DNA of 40,800 bases from CAG-791 sp045117315 (GCA_045117315.1 JBGUNJ010000103.1:1-40800), one strand, 5' to 3'; positions 31,641 through 40,113 are shown, counted from the stretch's first letter. Notes: generated from the letters alone by a model not told the origin. A program made the numbers and translations.

Positions 31641-32832
31641 GGAAGAGGCGGATGCCGGTAAAGCACATGACCATGTCGTGCGCGTCACAGGCAGCGATGA
31701 CGTTGTCGTCGCGGATGGAACCGCCGGGCTGTGCCACATACTTGACGCCGCTGCGGTAAGCTCTCTCGATATTGTCGCCGAAGGGGAAGAATGCGTCGGA
31801 ACCCAGAGTCACGTCGGTGTTGCCCGCCAGCCATTCCTTCTTTTCTTCCGCAGTGAGCACAGCGGGCTTCTCGGTAAAGAGTGCCTGCCACTTTCCGTCA
31901 TCGAGGACATCCATGTACTCCTCGCCCATATAGAGATCGATCGCGTTGTCCCTGTCGGCGCGCCTGACATCCTCCCTGAAAGGAAGATTGAGGACCTTGG
32001 GGCACTGGCGGAGGTACCAGTTGTCGGCCTTCTGGCCGGCGAGGCGGGTGCAGTGGATACGGGACTGCTGTCCTGCTCCGATGCCGATGGCCTGGCCGCC
32101 CTTGACATAGCAGACAGAATTGGACTGAGTATATTTCAGGGTGATCATGGCGATTGCCATGTCATCGCGGGCAGCCGCGGGAAGCTCTTTATTCCTGGTC
32201 ACAATATTGGAGAAAAGGGCATCGTCAACGACCAGCTCATTGCGTCCCTGCTCAAAAGTGATTCCATAGACCTGCTTCTTCTCGATGGGGGCGGGAACAT
32301 AATCCGGATCCATCTGCAGGATGCAGTAATTGCCCTTCTTTTTGCTCTTCAGGATCTCGAGAGCGTCCTCGTCATAACCGGGGGCGATGATGCCGTCGGA
32401 TACCTCGGGCTTGATCAGCATGGCTGTGCAGGCATCGCACTTGTCGGACAGCGAAATAAAATCACCGAAACTGGACATCCTGTCCGCGCCGCGGGCACGG
32501 GCATAGGCACTTGCCAGGGGTGTGAGCTCACCTGCGTCCTCGACCCAGTAGATCTTCTTCTCCACCTCAGAGAGGGGAAGTCCGATCGCCGCTCCGGCGG
32601 GGGAGACGTGCTTGAAGGAAGTCGCCGCGGGCTTTCCGGTCGCTGCCTTCAGCTCTTTGACCAGCTGCCATCCGTTCAGGGCGTCCAGCAGGTTGATGTA
32701 GCCCGGACGGCCGTTCAGGACTGTGACGGGCAGCGCGCTGCCGTCTTCCATGTATACGCGGGAAGGCTTCTGATTGGGATTACAGCCATATTTCAGGGGA
32801 AGTTCTGTGATTGCGATATTTTCTGTACTCAT
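31633..32832 (-). CDS. purH: AICAR transformylase, stand-alone (PurH C-terminal type)
   Basis: 399 residues from ATG 32832 (AGGA 6 nt upstream); a longer in-frame start lacks support. It is the formyltransferase half of PurH: catalytic Lys-His in SFKHVSPAGAA, then SNSVCYVKGGQAIGIGAGQQSR, CTRLAGQKADNW and AFFPFGDNIERA. It formylates AICAR with 10-formyl-THF to give FAICAR. The N-terminal IMP cyclohydrolase domain of ordinary PurH is absent; the gene just upstream supplies that activity (37-bp gap). Confidence 0.93.
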   Translation of the reverse strand: MSTENIAITELPLKYGCNPNQKPSRVYMEDGSALPVTVLNGRPGYINLLDALNGWQLVKELKAATGKPAATSFKHVSPAGAAIGLPLSEVEKKIYWVEDAGELTPLASAYARARGADRMSSFGDFISLSDKCDACTAMLIKPEVSDGIIAPGYDEDALEILKSKKKGNYCILQMDPDYVPAPIEKKQVYGITFEQGRNELVVDDALFSNIVTRNKELPAAARDDMAIAMITLKYTQSNSVCYVKGGQAIGIGAGQQSRIHCTRLAGQKADNWYLRQCPKVLNLPFREDVRRADRDNAIDLYMGEEYMDVLDDGKWQALFTEKPAVLTAEEKKEWLAGNTDVTLGSDAFFPFGDNIERAYRSGVKYVAQPGGSIRDDNVIAACDAHDMVMCFTGIRLFHH

Positions 32833-32869
32833 TTGAATTCCTTTCTGTACTGACTTTTTGTCCGGAAGA

Positions 32870-33589
32870 TCACACATTCTTGTTGATGATGCGGCTTTCT
32901 GTATCTCCGGTCTCTATATCGATGAAACGCACAAACAGGGAGACCTTGTTGTCCTCGTTGAGGGCCTTCCAGATGCGTTCCGCAAATGTGTCTATATCAG
33001 CCGTAAACGACTGGTCAAACTCAAGCTTCACAGGTTCTCCCGCAAAGGAAGGAAGCGGATTTCCGTCTCCCTGATAAGTGGAGATGAAGCGGCCTGTGCC
33101 GGCGGCGGGCTTCTCATAGGCAAATGTCTGCCTCAGGCAGGAAGCCGGGTCGCCGTCATCCGATTTGAGAATGGACATGGCAAAGTTGTAATTTCCCGCC
33201 TCCACATGGAGCACTCCGGAAATCCTGGGTGTGTAATTGGGAGCGTCGGGCTCAAATTCACGGGTGCGAAGAGACTGCTCAAAGGTCATCTGCCTGTCAA
33301 GCCCGTCATAAATCGTGTCTGTCTGGTCACCGTTTGTGACGATCGTCTTGTTCCCGAGTACGCGGACCGGCGCGTAAATGATCAGGCTGGGATCCTCCAT
33401 TTTGGAAGGATCAAAAGCTTCTGTGCGGATACCCTTTCCCTCTGTCACAAAGACCCTGTTGCGGCTGTTCGAGCTTCTGCCCATAATGAAATAAGCGATC
33501 ACAGCCTTCTTTCCGTCCGTGCTTCTTCCGATTGTAATCCCTCTTCCGGGATAGCTGACCTCCCGAAGAATCTTTTCCAGATCTGCCAT
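32870..33589 (-). CDS. IMP cyclohydrolase, PurO-like (archaeal-type)
   Basis: 239 residues from ATG 33589, where GGAGGAAAAAATG gives a clear start. PGRGITIGRSTDGKKAVIAYFIMGRS and RNRVF at the N-terminus fit the IMP_cyclohyd family first known from archaeal PurO. Later blocks include LIIYAPVRVLG and APNYTPRISGVL. It closes FAICAR to IMP, the last step of purine synthesis. It is followed by the stand-alone transformylase, so the two genes replace bifunctional PurH. Confidence 0.88.
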   Translation of the reverse strand: MADLEKILREVSYPGRGITIGRSTDGKKAVIAYFIMGRSSNSRNRVFVTEGKGIRTEAFDPSKMEDPSLIIYAPVRVLGNKTIVTNGDQTDTIYDGLDRQMTFEQSLRTREFEPDAPNYTPRISGVLHVEAGNYNFAMSILKSDDGDPASCLRQTFAYEKPAAGTGRFISTYQGDGNPLPSFAGEPVKLEFDQSFTADIDTFAERIWKALNEDNKVSLFVRFIDIETGDTESRIINKNV

Positions 33590-33801
33590 TTTTTCCTCCA
33601 TGACTGAGCGCTCTGCACAAAGACGCGCAGGAAATATCTCAAGGACCGGATACCTTCCCTGCGGTCCGAAAGGTCTGCGGCGCTTCGATGCAGACCTCTG
33701 CCTTATGTTCACTGCTGTCGTATGATTACTTGTGTTCTATGTTTACTTGTGTCTTTTGTTTTCTTTTGCCTCATGTTTTCCTTTGCTTTATGTTTACTAT
33801 T

Positions 33802-33829
33802 ATCATAAAAAGATATACTACCAAATCAA
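33802..33829 (-). promoter_or_regulatory. Candidate promoter of the purine gene pair
   Basis: On the minus strand TTGATT, a 16-bp spacer, then TATGAT. The leader to the IMP cyclohydrolase start would be about 205 nt. Confidence 0.5.
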
Positions 33830-34148
33830 TTCCATTCTATCAAATCTTTTTTATCTGGCAATGCATTTTTTCCTTATTACTATTTGTTACTCACTGTACT
33901 GGATACAGAGTTCATACCCGCCTGATTCCAGGAGCGCCTTTTGTGTATGGCTGCAGGGGTGGGTCCGGAAACGCTGGTACTTGCTTTTTTCCCGGAGCGG
34001 GAGCGTTCCGCCAAAACAGTGATACACAAAAGGTGTATTGTTTTCAGCAAGACCTGAACCATTAATGCTATTTCCGCATTAATTATTAAAAAAATTCCCC
34101 ATACGCACATAATTTCTGCTATAATAACATCGCACTCTATACTTTATT

Positions 34149-34163
34149 GTAGTACCGTGCTAC
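34149..34163. promoter_or_regulatory. Near-palindrome downstream of the regulator -10
   Basis: GTAGTACCGTGCTAC reads almost the same on both strands and starts 24 bp after the TATAAT at 34120. It could be an operator for autoregulation. Confidence 0.4.
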
Positions 34164-34328
34164 TCTGTTAAATTCCGTCTATGTGTACGATTTCTGTTAC
34201 GGCTGTACTCTCAGATCCATATTTCCGACACAGCGCGGCGCTCCGCAGTACGGAGCAGACGTGCGGTCCGGGTACTTCGTTTTGAGAGTCACAGGCAGGG
34301 ACATACGCAGGAAAAGGAGGGGAAACAC

Positions 34329-35801
34329 ATGAATATTTTTTCCAGACAGCTCAGCTCCATCATTGCAGCCAAGGAAATCAATATTACTCAAATGGCTTCT
34401 TTCTGTAAAATCGACCGCTCATCCATGTACAAGATAGTTCACGGGACACGGAAACCCTCCTCGGAAGCTCTGGTGCAGCTCATGGCCCTCTACATGAAGC
34501 TGACACCTGAAGAGACCGGGGTTCTCATGGAAAAATACAGGATCATCCAGACCGGAGCCGAACACTACTTTCGCAGAAAGACAGTTGCGGCCTTCCTTCA
34601 GAGGTGCTTTGAATACAATCCGCCCTTGTCCCCCTCAATCTTTTTCAGTCCCCTCGACGTGTCATTATCCGACCCCGATCAGGCATCCCGTGTGCTGAAT
34701 GGAGAGAGCAATGTTCTGAGTACATTCTCCTATCTCTTTCAGAGAGTAAAGAAACAGCCCGACTCGCACATTTATATCCGTATGCCTCCCGACAGAAGAA
34801 CCATGGGTATCATCCGGACTGTCTGCGTGGACGCAGACGGACACAGCGGGAAAAAGATACAGATCGAGCATATTTTTGCCCTGGACGAAAACAAGGTTCT
34901 CCCGGACAGCGATGTACGCAATATCAATGTCATGAGCACTATGCTGCCCGTCCTCAAAAACATATCCAATTATAACCTGTACTACTATTACGCAAACCTG
35001 CTGACGGGAAACCGGGCTTTTCTCTTTCTCCCCTGCGCGGTGATCACGGATGAATATGCCCTGCAGTTTTCCGAGGACCTTCAGTTCGGCCTCCTTCACA
35101 GACAGCCGGAAACAGTCACTTTTTTTAAAAAGACATTCAATGAAATCAAGAGCGGCTGCATCCCTCTTACCGTACAGATCAGGGACCACAGGGATCTGCT
35201 GTATTGCAGCAGCCAGAGAAGGAACGGCAACAATTTTGTCTCCTTCCATATGCATTTCGGCCTGGACTTCATCCTCAACGAGCGGCCCCTGGAAAAATAT
35301 ATAAAAAAAGAACTTTCCGATCGGAGCTTCATCAAAAGCTCCATGCTCGAGATCTCAAAAAAAGATATGCAGTTCCTGGACACGGCCAATGCCACCCTGA
35401 TCATCTCCGAAAAAGGCGTCCGGGATTTTATGGAGACCGGAATTCTCCCTGATTACCCTCTGGAAAGGTATGATCCGATCGAACCAGAGGACCGGGTTCT
35501 CCTGCTATGTGACTATATGGAAATGATCCGGGAGCACGGCGCCTCCCTGCGTATCATAAGAGAACTGTTCGGCAATACTTCCTCCAGAAACAGAATCTGG
35601 GTCGATGACAGACTTATTTGCATCCATCTGCAGGATATTTCCGGAGCGGGCAAAGTCATCCTGATCCGTGATCCCGGACTGCTGTCTCTCTTAAATGATT
35701 ATTTCAGGAATATACCCGAAAACATCTGTATGAGTCCGGAGGCTTCCATGGACATCCTGAAGAACATCCTGAATGAATACAGTGCCCGATACAGCGTCTG
35801 A
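34329..35801 (+). CDS. Large XRE-type helix-turn-helix regulator, function unknown
   Basis: 490 residues. An N-terminal helix-turn-helix (~10-65: AAKEINITQMASFCKIDRSS, then KIVHGTRKPS) resembles Cro/C1 domains. The remaining ~400 residues match nothing I recognise; they are mixed alpha/beta with no membrane segment, and could be a ligand-sensing or protein-contact domain. The strong AGGAGG 8 nt before the ATG supports the start. It is divergent from the purine pair and followed by a hairpin at 35884-35917. Its codon use and base composition look like the neighbours'. Confidence 0.8.
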   Translation: MNIFSRQLSSIIAAKEINITQMASFCKIDRSSMYKIVHGTRKPSSEALVQLMALYMKLTPEETGVLMEKYRIIQTGAEHYFRRKTVAAFLQRCFEYNPPLSPSIFFSPLDVSLSDPDQASRVLNGESNVLSTFSYLFQRVKKQPDSHIYIRMPPDRRTMGIIRTVCVDADGHSGKKIQIEHIFALDENKVLPDSDVRNINVMSTMLPVLKNISNYNLYYYYANLLTGNRAFLFLPCAVITDEYALQFSEDLQFGLLHRQPETVTFFKKTFNEIKSGCIPLTVQIRDHRDLLYCSSQRRNGNNFVSFHMHFGLDFILNERPLEKYIKKELSDRSFIKSSMLEISKKDMQFLDTANATLIISEKGVRDFMETGILPDYPLERYDPIEPEDRVLLLCDYMEMIREHGASLRIIRELFGNTSSRNRIWVDDRLICIHLQDISGAGKVILIRDPGLLSLLNDYFRNIPENICMSPEASMDILKNILNEYSARYSV

Positions 35802-35883
35802 CAGACGGCATCCCTGCAATACCCCGACCTGCCCGTGTCCGCTGCATGGCGGAAAATACATTGTACGTATCGTGTCATAAATT

Positions 35884-35917
35884 CAGCCGGGACACCAGAA
35901 TCTCTGGTTCCCGGCTG
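35884..35917 (+). terminator. Hairpin after the XRE-type regulator
   Basis: CAGCCGGGACACCAGA (35884-35899) and TCTGGTTCCCGGCTG (35903-35917) pair with one mismatch. Only TAATGATTTC follows, so termination would be weak, but no other signal is seen after this gene. Confidence 0.55.
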
Positions 35918-35968
35918 TAATGATTTCACTGCCTGCTATATTTCAGAATGGGATCTCCCTGCTTCCGA

Positions 35969-36040
35969 AGTGATCTCTGTCACTTCGCTTCCGGGGTGAT
36001 CTCTGTCACTTCGCTTCCAGAGTGATCTCCGTCACTTCTA
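35969..36040. repeat. 26-bp tandem repeat (three copies) with internal inverted repeat
   Basis: Copies containing TGATCTCTGTCACTTCGCTT start at 35971, 35997 and 36023. Each holds the small inverted repeat AGTGA-N6-TCACT. The array lies between two converging genes, close to the stop of the DUF3298-like gene. Confidence 0.9.
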
Positions 36041-36080
36041 AAGGACAGTTCTAAAGTCAGGAGAATTCGCCGCCTGTTTT

Positions 36081-37469
36081 TCAATTCAGCGGAATTTCAA
36101 GGATTTCCCCTGCGCCGGTGAAGAAGGGCATCTCCTGGTCAACAGCCAGATAAACGATTCCGTCTTCCCGGATACAGAATTTCAGCTCTTCCGGATCTGT
36201 CTCGTCTATGTAGTCCTCCACATCCGACATGGAAACTGAGGAATATCCTTCATTTTCAAACCACTCCCGGATCTTCTTTTTCACAAGATGTTTTAAACCC
36301 GAGTCCGTCCTGTCTGTCACATCCGCCAGCGTCAGTTCCTTTCCGTCCGAGAGGCGGAAGGTTTTCCCGCGGAAAAAACCCGCCCTGGCTGTTCCTGCAG
36401 ACCTGATCTCCGCCATACGGATGCTTAGTATTCCTTCTCCGGAATAGATTCCGGCCTCCCCGACATAATCCTGATAATCTCCTTCGGTCAGGGTGACCAC
36501 TCCTCCGATACCCGCAGAAGGATTTGTCTGTTCTCCGGAGAAGAAAGCTTCTTTTTGAGCCACCAGAACGTTATTGATCTCATCCGCCAGGGGATAATTC
36601 TCATCATTGATCTGCACAAGGTCAAAGTACCAGGTGTAGGGGACTTCTGTTCCGTCTGTCAGGACCACTGTACCGGACCGGTCCTCCCTGACAGTCTCAC
36701 ATTTTACCGATTTATAATCCGACGCGATTTCCCTGCGAAGCGCGGCCAGCCTGTCCGCGGCCGCATCCCGTGCAGGTCCGACGATCGGGGCAAGCTCCCC
36801 GCCGTACCCCGTAAAATCAGAGGACTCAGCCTTCTCAGGGTTCACGGGCGTCCCGGATTCCATGGCCTCCTGCGTGCTTCCGTCTTCTGCCGCAGCCGTC
36901 TCCGAAGTATCTCCTTCATCCGGGGCGGCGGCATCTATCTCTGTTACCGAAGAATCTGTCTTTTCATCGCAAAAAGCGATGATTTCCTCGTAAAGTCCGC
37001 AGACACGGGCGCGCTCCGGGATATCTCCTCCCGCTTCCGCAGCCGCATCGGCAATGGCCATCCGCGCCTGCAGCCAGCCACCCACAGCTTCACTGTTCCC
37101 TGCGTCGATCTCCATGGCTCTCGCAAAACCTTCGGCGGCATTTTCATAATCGCCCGCCGCCAGGAACTCTTCAGATTGCTGAAGGGTTCGTTTCAGCTGC
37201 TGTTCCGGCAGGTTCCAATAATGCCATCCGTAAGCGCATCCAGCCAGGATCAGGACAAGCAGTACCAGGGCTGCCTTCCACTTAAGGCCGGAGGACCCGG
37301 TCTTTTTGGAAGACACGGCAGGTTCCGGTGAGGGATTCTCTGCGGCAGGTGTCTCAGTTCCTGTCACAGGCTTCTCATTTTCCAGCTTCTCATTTTCCCG
37401 TCTCTCATTTTCCGGCTTCTCATTTTCCAGCTTCTCGATTTCTGTTCTCTCTGTATTCTTCTCTTCCAT
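36081..37469 (-). CDS. Membrane-anchored protein with DUF3298-like C-terminal domain
   Basis: 462 residues. A charged N-terminus with repeats of ENEKLENEKP (~10-34, from 18-bp DNA repeats) is followed by one membrane helix (64-82, WKAALVLLVLILAGCAYGW), a TPR-like pair of helices (~88-150, EFLAAGDYENAAEGFARAM) and an acidic linker (~165-220). The C-terminal domain (~250-462) ends DGIVYLAVDQEMPFFTGAGE, close to the DUF3298/RsiV-type fold found in extracytoplasmic sensing proteins. The C-terminal part should be outside the cell. AGGAG lies 4 nt before the ATG. It probably forms an operon with the zinc-ribbon protein upstream (111-bp gap). Substrate unknown. Confidence 0.8.
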   Translation of the reverse strand: MEEKNTERTEIEKLENEKPENERRENEKLENEKPVTGTETPAAENPSPEPAVSSKKTGSSGLKWKAALVLLVLILAGCAYGWHYWNLPEQQLKRTLQQSEEFLAAGDYENAAEGFARAMEIDAGNSEAVGGWLQARMAIADAAAEAGGDIPERARVCGLYEEIIAFCDEKTDSSVTEIDAAAPDEGDTSETAAAEDGSTQEAMESGTPVNPEKAESSDFTGYGGELAPIVGPARDAAADRLAALRREIASDYKSVKCETVREDRSGTVVLTDGTEVPYTWYFDLVQINDENYPLADEINNVLVAQKEAFFSGEQTNPSAGIGGVVTLTEGDYQDYVGEAGIYSGEGILSIRMAEIRSAGTARAGFFRGKTFRLSDGKELTLADVTDRTDSGLKHLVKKKIREWFENEGYSSVSMSDVEDYIDETDPEELKFCIREDGIVYLAVDQEMPFFTGAGEILEIPLN

Positions 37470-37523
37470 CCATCTCCTGTTCTATGTTTTGTCTGAATCT
37501 TTCTCTTCTATCCACTGCTCTTT

Positions 37524-37575
37524 CCGGCCGGTTTCCTCAACAGGGCTTCCCGGCGCCGGCCTGTTTCCGCAACAG
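37524..37575. repeat. 20-bp direct repeat between the two membrane-protein genes
   Basis: CCGGCCGGTTTCCTCAACAG (37524) and CCGGCCTGTTTCCGCAACAG (37556) lie 32 bp apart with two mismatches. Nearby, a second pair (TTCTCTTCCATCCA across the start of the DUF3298-like gene and TTCTCTTCTATCCA at about 37501) shows the start-codon region also copied. Confidence 0.75.
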
Positions 37576-37580
37576 TTTTT

Positions 37581-38699
37581 CTAACGCTGGCCGCCGGCAG
37601 CGGCAGTGGCTCTCTCATCACGGATCTTTGCCATCAGCTCACGGTTTTTCGTCTCATAGTTATTGAAATAGGCGGCCTCATTACCGTCAAAAGCATCAGG
37701 GCTGATCGTTCCGTTATACCAGGATTTCCCGTCAAAATATTCCTGAACCTCCGGTGTCTTGAACCTCCTCCCGTGTCTGGCGTACAGCTCGTTGATCGCC
37801 ATCTGAAGAGTATAGTCATCCAGCCTGCTCAGTTCTTCCCTGCTGTAGGTTCTCTTGTCGCTTTCAGCCAGTATATAGCTGCTGTCCGTGCCGGCAGACG
37901 CAACAGACTCCTCTTTCTGTTTTTCAGTCGAATCAGCGCTGTTCCTGTTTTCCCGGGCGGCTGCATCCTTTTTTTTCTGCTCTTCTTCCGCCCGTTTCTG
38001 TGCTGAGGCATTGTTCTGAGTCCCGGTTTCACTCTTTTGCTGACCCAGCGGTGTTTCTGACGCCTGTCCCAGATCAGCCTGATCTGTCTGTCTGGAGGAC
38101 TGTTCTCCGGCAGGCGCCGCCCCTGCCCCTTCTTTATCTTCATCGCCCGCGGCTTCCGAAGAGACGGGAGTTTCTTCCTTCTCAGCAGGTTCAGCGGCCG
38201 ATACTTCCTCCTCAGGCTGTCTGAAGTCTTCCCCGTCACCCGTGATCTCTTCGTCCTCGTCCGCCTGCCCTGAATCGCCGGGTACGGAATCGCTTTCCTC
38301 TTCTCCGGAGCCGGATTCCTGATAGGCCACCGCCTCCTCTTCCTTCGTGTCTTTATCCTTATTAAAAACACCGCCTGTCAGGAGAAGGAAAAAAGCACAT
38401 ACGATCACCGCGATCGCAACGGCTGCGATGATTACGGCGATCCTGTTGTTTCCCGAATCGGGGTCATCCCCTCCGTCCAGTCCGCCGGAGCCTCCGTTTT
38501 CTCCGTAGTGGAGTCCTCCTGCCCCGCTGTATGTCTCAGGACGGCTGTCGGGATTTGTGGGATCAAGGCTCCCCTGTCTGACAGGTTCGCGGCCGGGCAT
38601 CATGTGTATGTTCTCTGTATTTGCCACAGGCTTGCCGCACCCGGTGCAAAACAGGTCTCCATCCTCCAACGGAGTTCCGCAATAAATACAATATAACAT
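37581..38699 (-). CDS. Zinc-ribbon, single-span membrane protein with YARHG domain
   Basis: 372 residues from ATG 38699 (AAAGGA about 8 nt upstream). A zinc ribbon at the very start (C4, C7, C18, C21: YCIYCGTPLEDGDLFCTGCG) is followed by a Gly-rich linker, one membrane helix (~87-109), a long acidic, low-complexity outer linker (~115-285) and a C-terminal YARHG domain (~295-345: INELYARHGRRFKTPEVQEYF, then KSWYNGTISPDAF). The YARHG domain is extracellular and of unknown function, possibly cell-wall binding. It is first of a two-gene unit with the DUF3298-like gene, and both seem to bridge the cytosol and the envelope. Confidence 0.85.
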   Translation of the reverse strand: MLYCIYCGTPLEDGDLFCTGCGKPVANTENIHMMPGREPVRQGSLDPTNPDSRPETYSGAGGLHYGENGGSGGLDGGDDPDSGNNRIAVIIAAVAIAVIVCAFFLLLTGGVFNKDKDTKEEEAVAYQESGSGEEESDSVPGDSGQADEDEEITGDGEDFRQPEEEVSAAEPAEKEETPVSSEAAGDEDKEGAGAAPAGEQSSRQTDQADLGQASETPLGQQKSETGTQNNASAQKRAEEEQKKKDAAARENRNSADSTEKQKEESVASAGTDSSYILAESDKRTYSREELSRLDDYTLQMAINELYARHGRRFKTPEVQEYFDGKSWYNGTISPDAFDGNEAAYFNNYETKNRELMAKIRDERATAAAGGQR

Positions 38700-38850
38700 A
38701 TCCTTTTTCCTTTCCCCTTCCCTTCTCGTCAAACGCCATTAAATGTCAAAAGACGCCATTTATACAAGCGCCAAAATATGCCGCAGAACTTCTTGAAGAG
38801 CAGGGCAGTGCACAGTCGTCCAGTTCCGTCAATGTCCACCCCCGCATGCC

Positions 38851-39127
38851 GGCGCTCAGGCGCTCAAAAACAAATCGAATCCGGTGGTACAGTAATCAGT
38901 AATCTGTCAAAGCCGGCAGCCGCAGACCGCATGGGATCCGTCAGCTATCCAACTGCTTCATAATATAATATCATTAATTCTCTCCGAAAAACAGTTGGAA
39001 ATTCAAGACTCGCCTGCGGGTATTGCGCACTGTTATTGTACGCGCCCCTTCGAAGGGCGTGTATATGTCCAAACGTTACAAGTCTCTCCCCCACCAGATT
39101 CGACATGTTTTTGAGCGCCGGAGCGCT
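38851..39127. repeat. 37-bp inverted repeat pair, about 200 bp apart
   Basis: The left arm (38851-38887) and the right arm (39091-39127) are inverted complements with about four mismatches: CCACCrGATTCGA, then TGTTTTTGAGCGCC, then GAGCGC. The right arm continues into a perfect 11-bp palindrome. Together they could bound a small non-autonomous mobile element of ~277 bp, or be two copies of a dispersed repeat in opposite directions. Confidence 0.8.
39039..39063. other. Hairpin 39039-39063
   Basis: TACGCGCCC and GGGCGTGTA pair (one G-T) around CTTCGAA. It resembles the larger hairpin at 40237-40272 in its core (CCC-TCGA-GGG and flanking GTTA-TGT-type sequence). Confidence 0.6.
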
Positions 39128-39387
39128 CAAAAACCGGAGTTTTAGGGCGTTCGGCGTTTCGCGAAACAAAATTGGAATCGCCGGACGCAGCGTTACCGTC
39201 CAAACGATATCCCAAAGGTTTCTATACGCCTGTAAGTTCCTTTATTATGACTGATGTGGTATCATGTTTCCTGTGTCCTGAATGAATCAGGAAGCAGAAG
39301 AAGTCCGGTTTACCGGCCGGGAAGGTGCTCCATCAGGGCTGTTGTACAGGAGTGTAGTTGTAACATATAAAAAATAAGGAGGAAATT

Positions 39388-40113
39388 ATGAAAAAGAGAA
39401 AGTTATTATCTATGATCCTTGCTGCAGTTATGCTTGCGACAGTGCTCGCAGGATGCAGTTCCGGCGGCTCTGCCGGGCAGAAGGAAGAGCCTGCAGCAGA
39501 GGCGCAGAACTCTGCCGAAACGGAGAGCGTTGCGGCAGAGACAAGTGCCGCAAAGGCGGAAAGCGCTGTTGCGGCAGCCAGTGCGGCTGAAGCGGAAAGC
39601 GCTGCTGAAGCAGAGACCGCTGCGGCGGCAGAAAGCGCTGCTGCGGCTACAATCGCTGCAGCAGAAGAGAGCGTAGGCATGGCAAATCCCTGGAGCGATG
39701 TGGAAAGTGCTGAAGAAGCCGCGAAGGGAGCCGGCATCGACAGTTTTGTAATCGCAGAGGATCCCGGCATTGATCTGGGAGAAAATTTTGAAAGGACATA
39801 CCGCTGTATGGACGGCATTGCCGAAGCCCGTCTGGAATACCCTGCCAGCGCCCTGACAGTCCGCAAGGGTACCGATACCTATGCCGAAGAAGGCGACATA
39901 TCCGGAGATTACACAGAATATGCCAACACCTGGACTCAGGATGTCAATGGGATCGAAGTGACCTGCTTCGGTAACAGGGAAGGCGATGCATCGAAGAGCA
40001 TCTGGACAGTGGGCGATATGCATTTCAGCATCGTTGCCGAAGGCCTCGGCGGAGATGAAGATTTCGGCCTGAATGCCGAGAGACTGACGGCAATGGTCAG
40101 CAGCATTCAGTAA
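39388..40113 (+). CDS. Alanine-rich lipoprotein of unknown function
   Basis: 241 residues. The signal peptide MKKRKLLSMILAAVMLATVLAGC ends with lipobox LAGC, so C23 is probably lipidated and the protein sits on the outer face of the membrane. Residues ~35-95 are a low-complexity linker of A, E and S (SAAEAESAAEAETAAAAE). The ordered part (~98-241: NPWSDVESAEEAAKGAGIDSF, then ARLEYPASALTVRKGT, and SIWTVGDMHFSIVAEG) resembles secreted DUF4367-like domains, but I cannot name a family. AGGAGG lies 5 nt before the ATG. Confidence 0.85.
   Translation: MKKRKLLSMILAAVMLATVLAGCSSGGSAGQKEEPAAEAQNSAETESVAAETSAAKAESAVAAASAAEAESAAEAETAAAAESAAAATIAAAEESVGMANPWSDVESAEEAAKGAGIDSFVIAEDPGIDLGENFERTYRCMDGIAEARLEYPASALTVRKGTDTYAEEGDISGDYTEYANTWTQDVNGIEVTCFGNREGDASKSIWTVGDMHFSIVAEGLGGDEDFGLNAERLTAMVSSIQ

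Larger units (their letters stand above)
33590..34328. promoter_or_regulatory. Divergent control region of the purine pair and the XRE-type regulator
   Basis: About 740 bp, mostly AT-rich, no credible gene. Minus-strand promoter for the purine pair: TTGATT (33824-33829), 16 bp, TATGAT (33802-33807). Plus-strand -10 for the regulator: TATAAT (34120-34125) with a poor -35. Next to the purine promoter lies a run of degenerate TATGTTTACTTGTGT-type words (33690-33800). A 15-bp near-palindrome GTAGTACCGTGCTAC lies at 34149-34163. No recognisable purine riboswitch. Confidence 0.55.
38700..39387. other. Gene-free region with a distant inverted repeat pair
   Basis: About 690 bp. It holds the 37-bp inverted pair (38851-38887 and 39091-39127), a palindromic hairpin overlapping the right arm (TTTTTGAGCGC and GCGCTCAAAAA), another hairpin at 39039-39063, and AT-rich sequence before the lipoprotein gene. 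No protein-coding frame is convincing: similar peptides read from both arms are a by-product of the inverted repeat. Confidence 0.65.

Noticed and set aside
33688..34065. 125-codon plus-strand frame with hydrophobic start
   Set aside because: AT-rich, Cys/Phe-rich translation caused by repeated TTTGCTTTATG-type words; no ribosome binding site; overlaps the purine promoter.
38778..39215. Small frames on both strands sharing a RSGAQK-ESGG peptide
   Set aside because: The similarity comes from the inverted DNA repeat, not from related proteins.
39342..39370. TTGTAC-17-ATATAA promoter for the lipoprotein gene
   Set aside because: A start site would fall on the ribosome binding site, leaving almost no leader.
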